Shown piece after piece: positions 63,142-64,000 of a stretch of 64,000 nt of DNA. Below the pieces are notes generated by a model. It saw only the letters and a list, made by a program, of their open reading frames with translations. It was not told the DNA's origin and made no database searches. Positions within the stretch are counted from its first letter, which is position 1. Each line of letters opens with the position of its first letter. Source of the DNA: Pseudozyma flocculosa PF-1 (lineage: Eukaryota; Basidiomycota; Ustilaginomycetes; Ustilaginales; Ustilaginaceae). Where the stretch lies: NCBI RefSeq assembly GCF_000417875.1, contig NW_006920873.1, positions 363,295-427,294 of the forward strand, in the 5' to 3' direction. A program made the position numbers and the translations under genes.

Positions 63142-63177
63142 CGGATTAGGTCGTCGGTTCGAACCCGGCCGTGAACA
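63142..63177 (+). tRNA. tRNA 3' half (after the gap), identity unknown
   Basis: Anticodon-stem 3' strand GGATT, variable loop AGGTC, T arm GTCGG-TTCGAAC-CCGGC with a perfect B box, then acceptor strand CGTGAAC and discriminator A. The acceptor strand pairs fully, allowing two G-T pairs, with the GTTTGCG 5' end of the relic at 61996, so both come from the same tRNA type. The anticodon lies in the gap. A T5 run at about 63200-63208 could terminate Pol III. Confidence 0.6.
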
Positions 63178-64000
63178 TCTTTAGTCTCTTAGACGCCATC
63201 CTTTTTGTTTACACATGGCGACGTTTGGAGACCACCGAATCTCGATCTTTTTTCCCGCACAGGGAGACGTAGAGGATGCAGAGGGGATCCGGAGTCTTCA
63301 GAGTGTGCGACGAGGCCTTTGCAAATGACCGACCGCCGTGCATATGAGGGTCGCCAACTTTAACGACGACACCCGCTCCGAGGATTCAGCCCCGTTGGTA
63401 AATGAGCTCGCGGGTCGGAGGCTACCTTGCAGGCCGGCCTGCGGAATCGTGGCGGCGCGAAAATATGCCTGCTAGACGTAGCTACGGGGAATCGCAGCAA
63501 AAGCCATCGAGAACAAGACCACGGCTAGATGCGCTGCCGAAAAGCGTTCTGCCGATACGGTACCGTGAAACACGACCTTAAGGCCCGCATCCTCCTTCGA
63601 TCGAGTCGCCAGAACACTGGGGCTGACTGCCAGGAAGCGTTTCGCCCTCCTTGCCAGTCGAATCTCACAGTGTGATATCGACGCTCAATGTGACCATCTT
63701 CTCGTACCCTTTCTTAAAGTCTGATTTTGCCCGAGGAGCCTCGACTACCCCGAGCTTTGAAGGCTTTGCGCCTCCGGCCTCGCAGCATACTTGCACCGGT
63801 GCTTCCCGAGCGGTGACTCTGCTCAGCGCGCTCCGCAACGAGAACCCCGCACGCAATCAGACGAAGAGCAGGTTCCGTTGCTTGCCGGCGCTGGAGGAAG
63901 TTGTTTGGTGCATCTGAAGCTTACTTGTGAAGCCGGGCGGCGAGGAGCGACGAGCGTTGCTGTCGACAGATGAGACGACGAGACAGCTGCGGCCCGCGAG
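63178..64000. other. terminal 0.8 kb with no supported gene
   Basis: Base composition is more even than in the gene-rich part. Open frames of up to 88 codons (63651-63917) lack an ATG start or domain. I see nothing that can be named. Confidence 0.5.

Noticed and set aside
62002..63184. Frames of 328-390 codons over the 887-N gap
   Set aside because: Nearly all codons are N; they carry no information.
1..64000. CRISPR arrays, bacterial operons or riboswitches
   Set aside because: The window is eukaryotic with spliceosomal introns; the tandem repeats seen are microsatellites or minisatellites without spacers.

Overview
This is a GC-rich eukaryotic window with fungal genes. The support is a fungal C2H2/Fungal_trans transcription factor, a GCN4-like bZIP, TAP42, GID7, NUP133, SNU114 and GOS1 homologues, and short introns (about 60-160 nt) with GTGAGT-type donors and CTGAC-like branch points. 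Several genes are nearly or wholly intronless, and simple-sequence repeats are frequent. This suggests a basidiomycete, possibly Ustilaginomycotina (smut relatives); that placement is inference from gene style, not proof.

Layout. 1-273: 3' end of an unrecognised gene. 1813-6726 (+): ABCC/MRP-type vacuolar-style transporter. 7250-8686 (+): TAP42, convergent with 8807-13610 (-): NUP133 (6 exons). 14269-17468 (-): GID7/WDR26 (11 exons). 19471-24493 (-): zinc-finger transcription factor (5 exons). 26095-27070 (-): GOS1 Golgi SNARE (3 exons). 27527-30136 (-): sucrose-transporter-like MFS protein, divergent from 31313-34409 (+): SNU114 (2 exons). 34704-36308 (-): mitochondrial glutaredoxin GRX5 (4 exons, first intron holds an assembly gap). 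37155-38393 (-): GCN4/CPC1-like bZIP with upstream ORFs in a long leader. 42119-43450 (-): secreted hydrolase-like protein.

From about 43.5 kb to the end the window is transposon-dominated. An LTR retrotransposon of the Ty3/gypsy type (element A, 45695-60573, 4-bp target duplication ACGG) is split in its pol gene by a second member of the same family (element B, 51743-59170, 4-bp duplication GCGC). Element B looks intact: identical 146-bp LTRs, open gag, open pol. In both copies gag ends with a GGGAAAC slippery heptamer directly before its stop, and pol lies in the -1 frame, so Gag-Pol is probably made by -1 ribosomal frameshifting. The RT active site reads WMDD instead of YxDD and the protease reads DDGA instead of D(S/T)GA in both copies. 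The flanks of element A contain CpG-poor, decayed sequence, a possible copia-type LTR, and a tRNA relic beside an 887-bp gap followed by an intact tRNA 3' half.

The host genes are housekeeping or regulatory genes (TOR/PP2A signalling, nuclear pore, GID ubiquitin ligase, splicing, Golgi transport, Fe-S assembly, amino-acid control) and do not form a cluster with one joint function. Three assembly gaps (18883-18902, 35600-36224, 62249-63135) sit in or beside repeats. Exon coordinates were derived by hand from splice consensus and reading phase; all chosen junctions keep phase.
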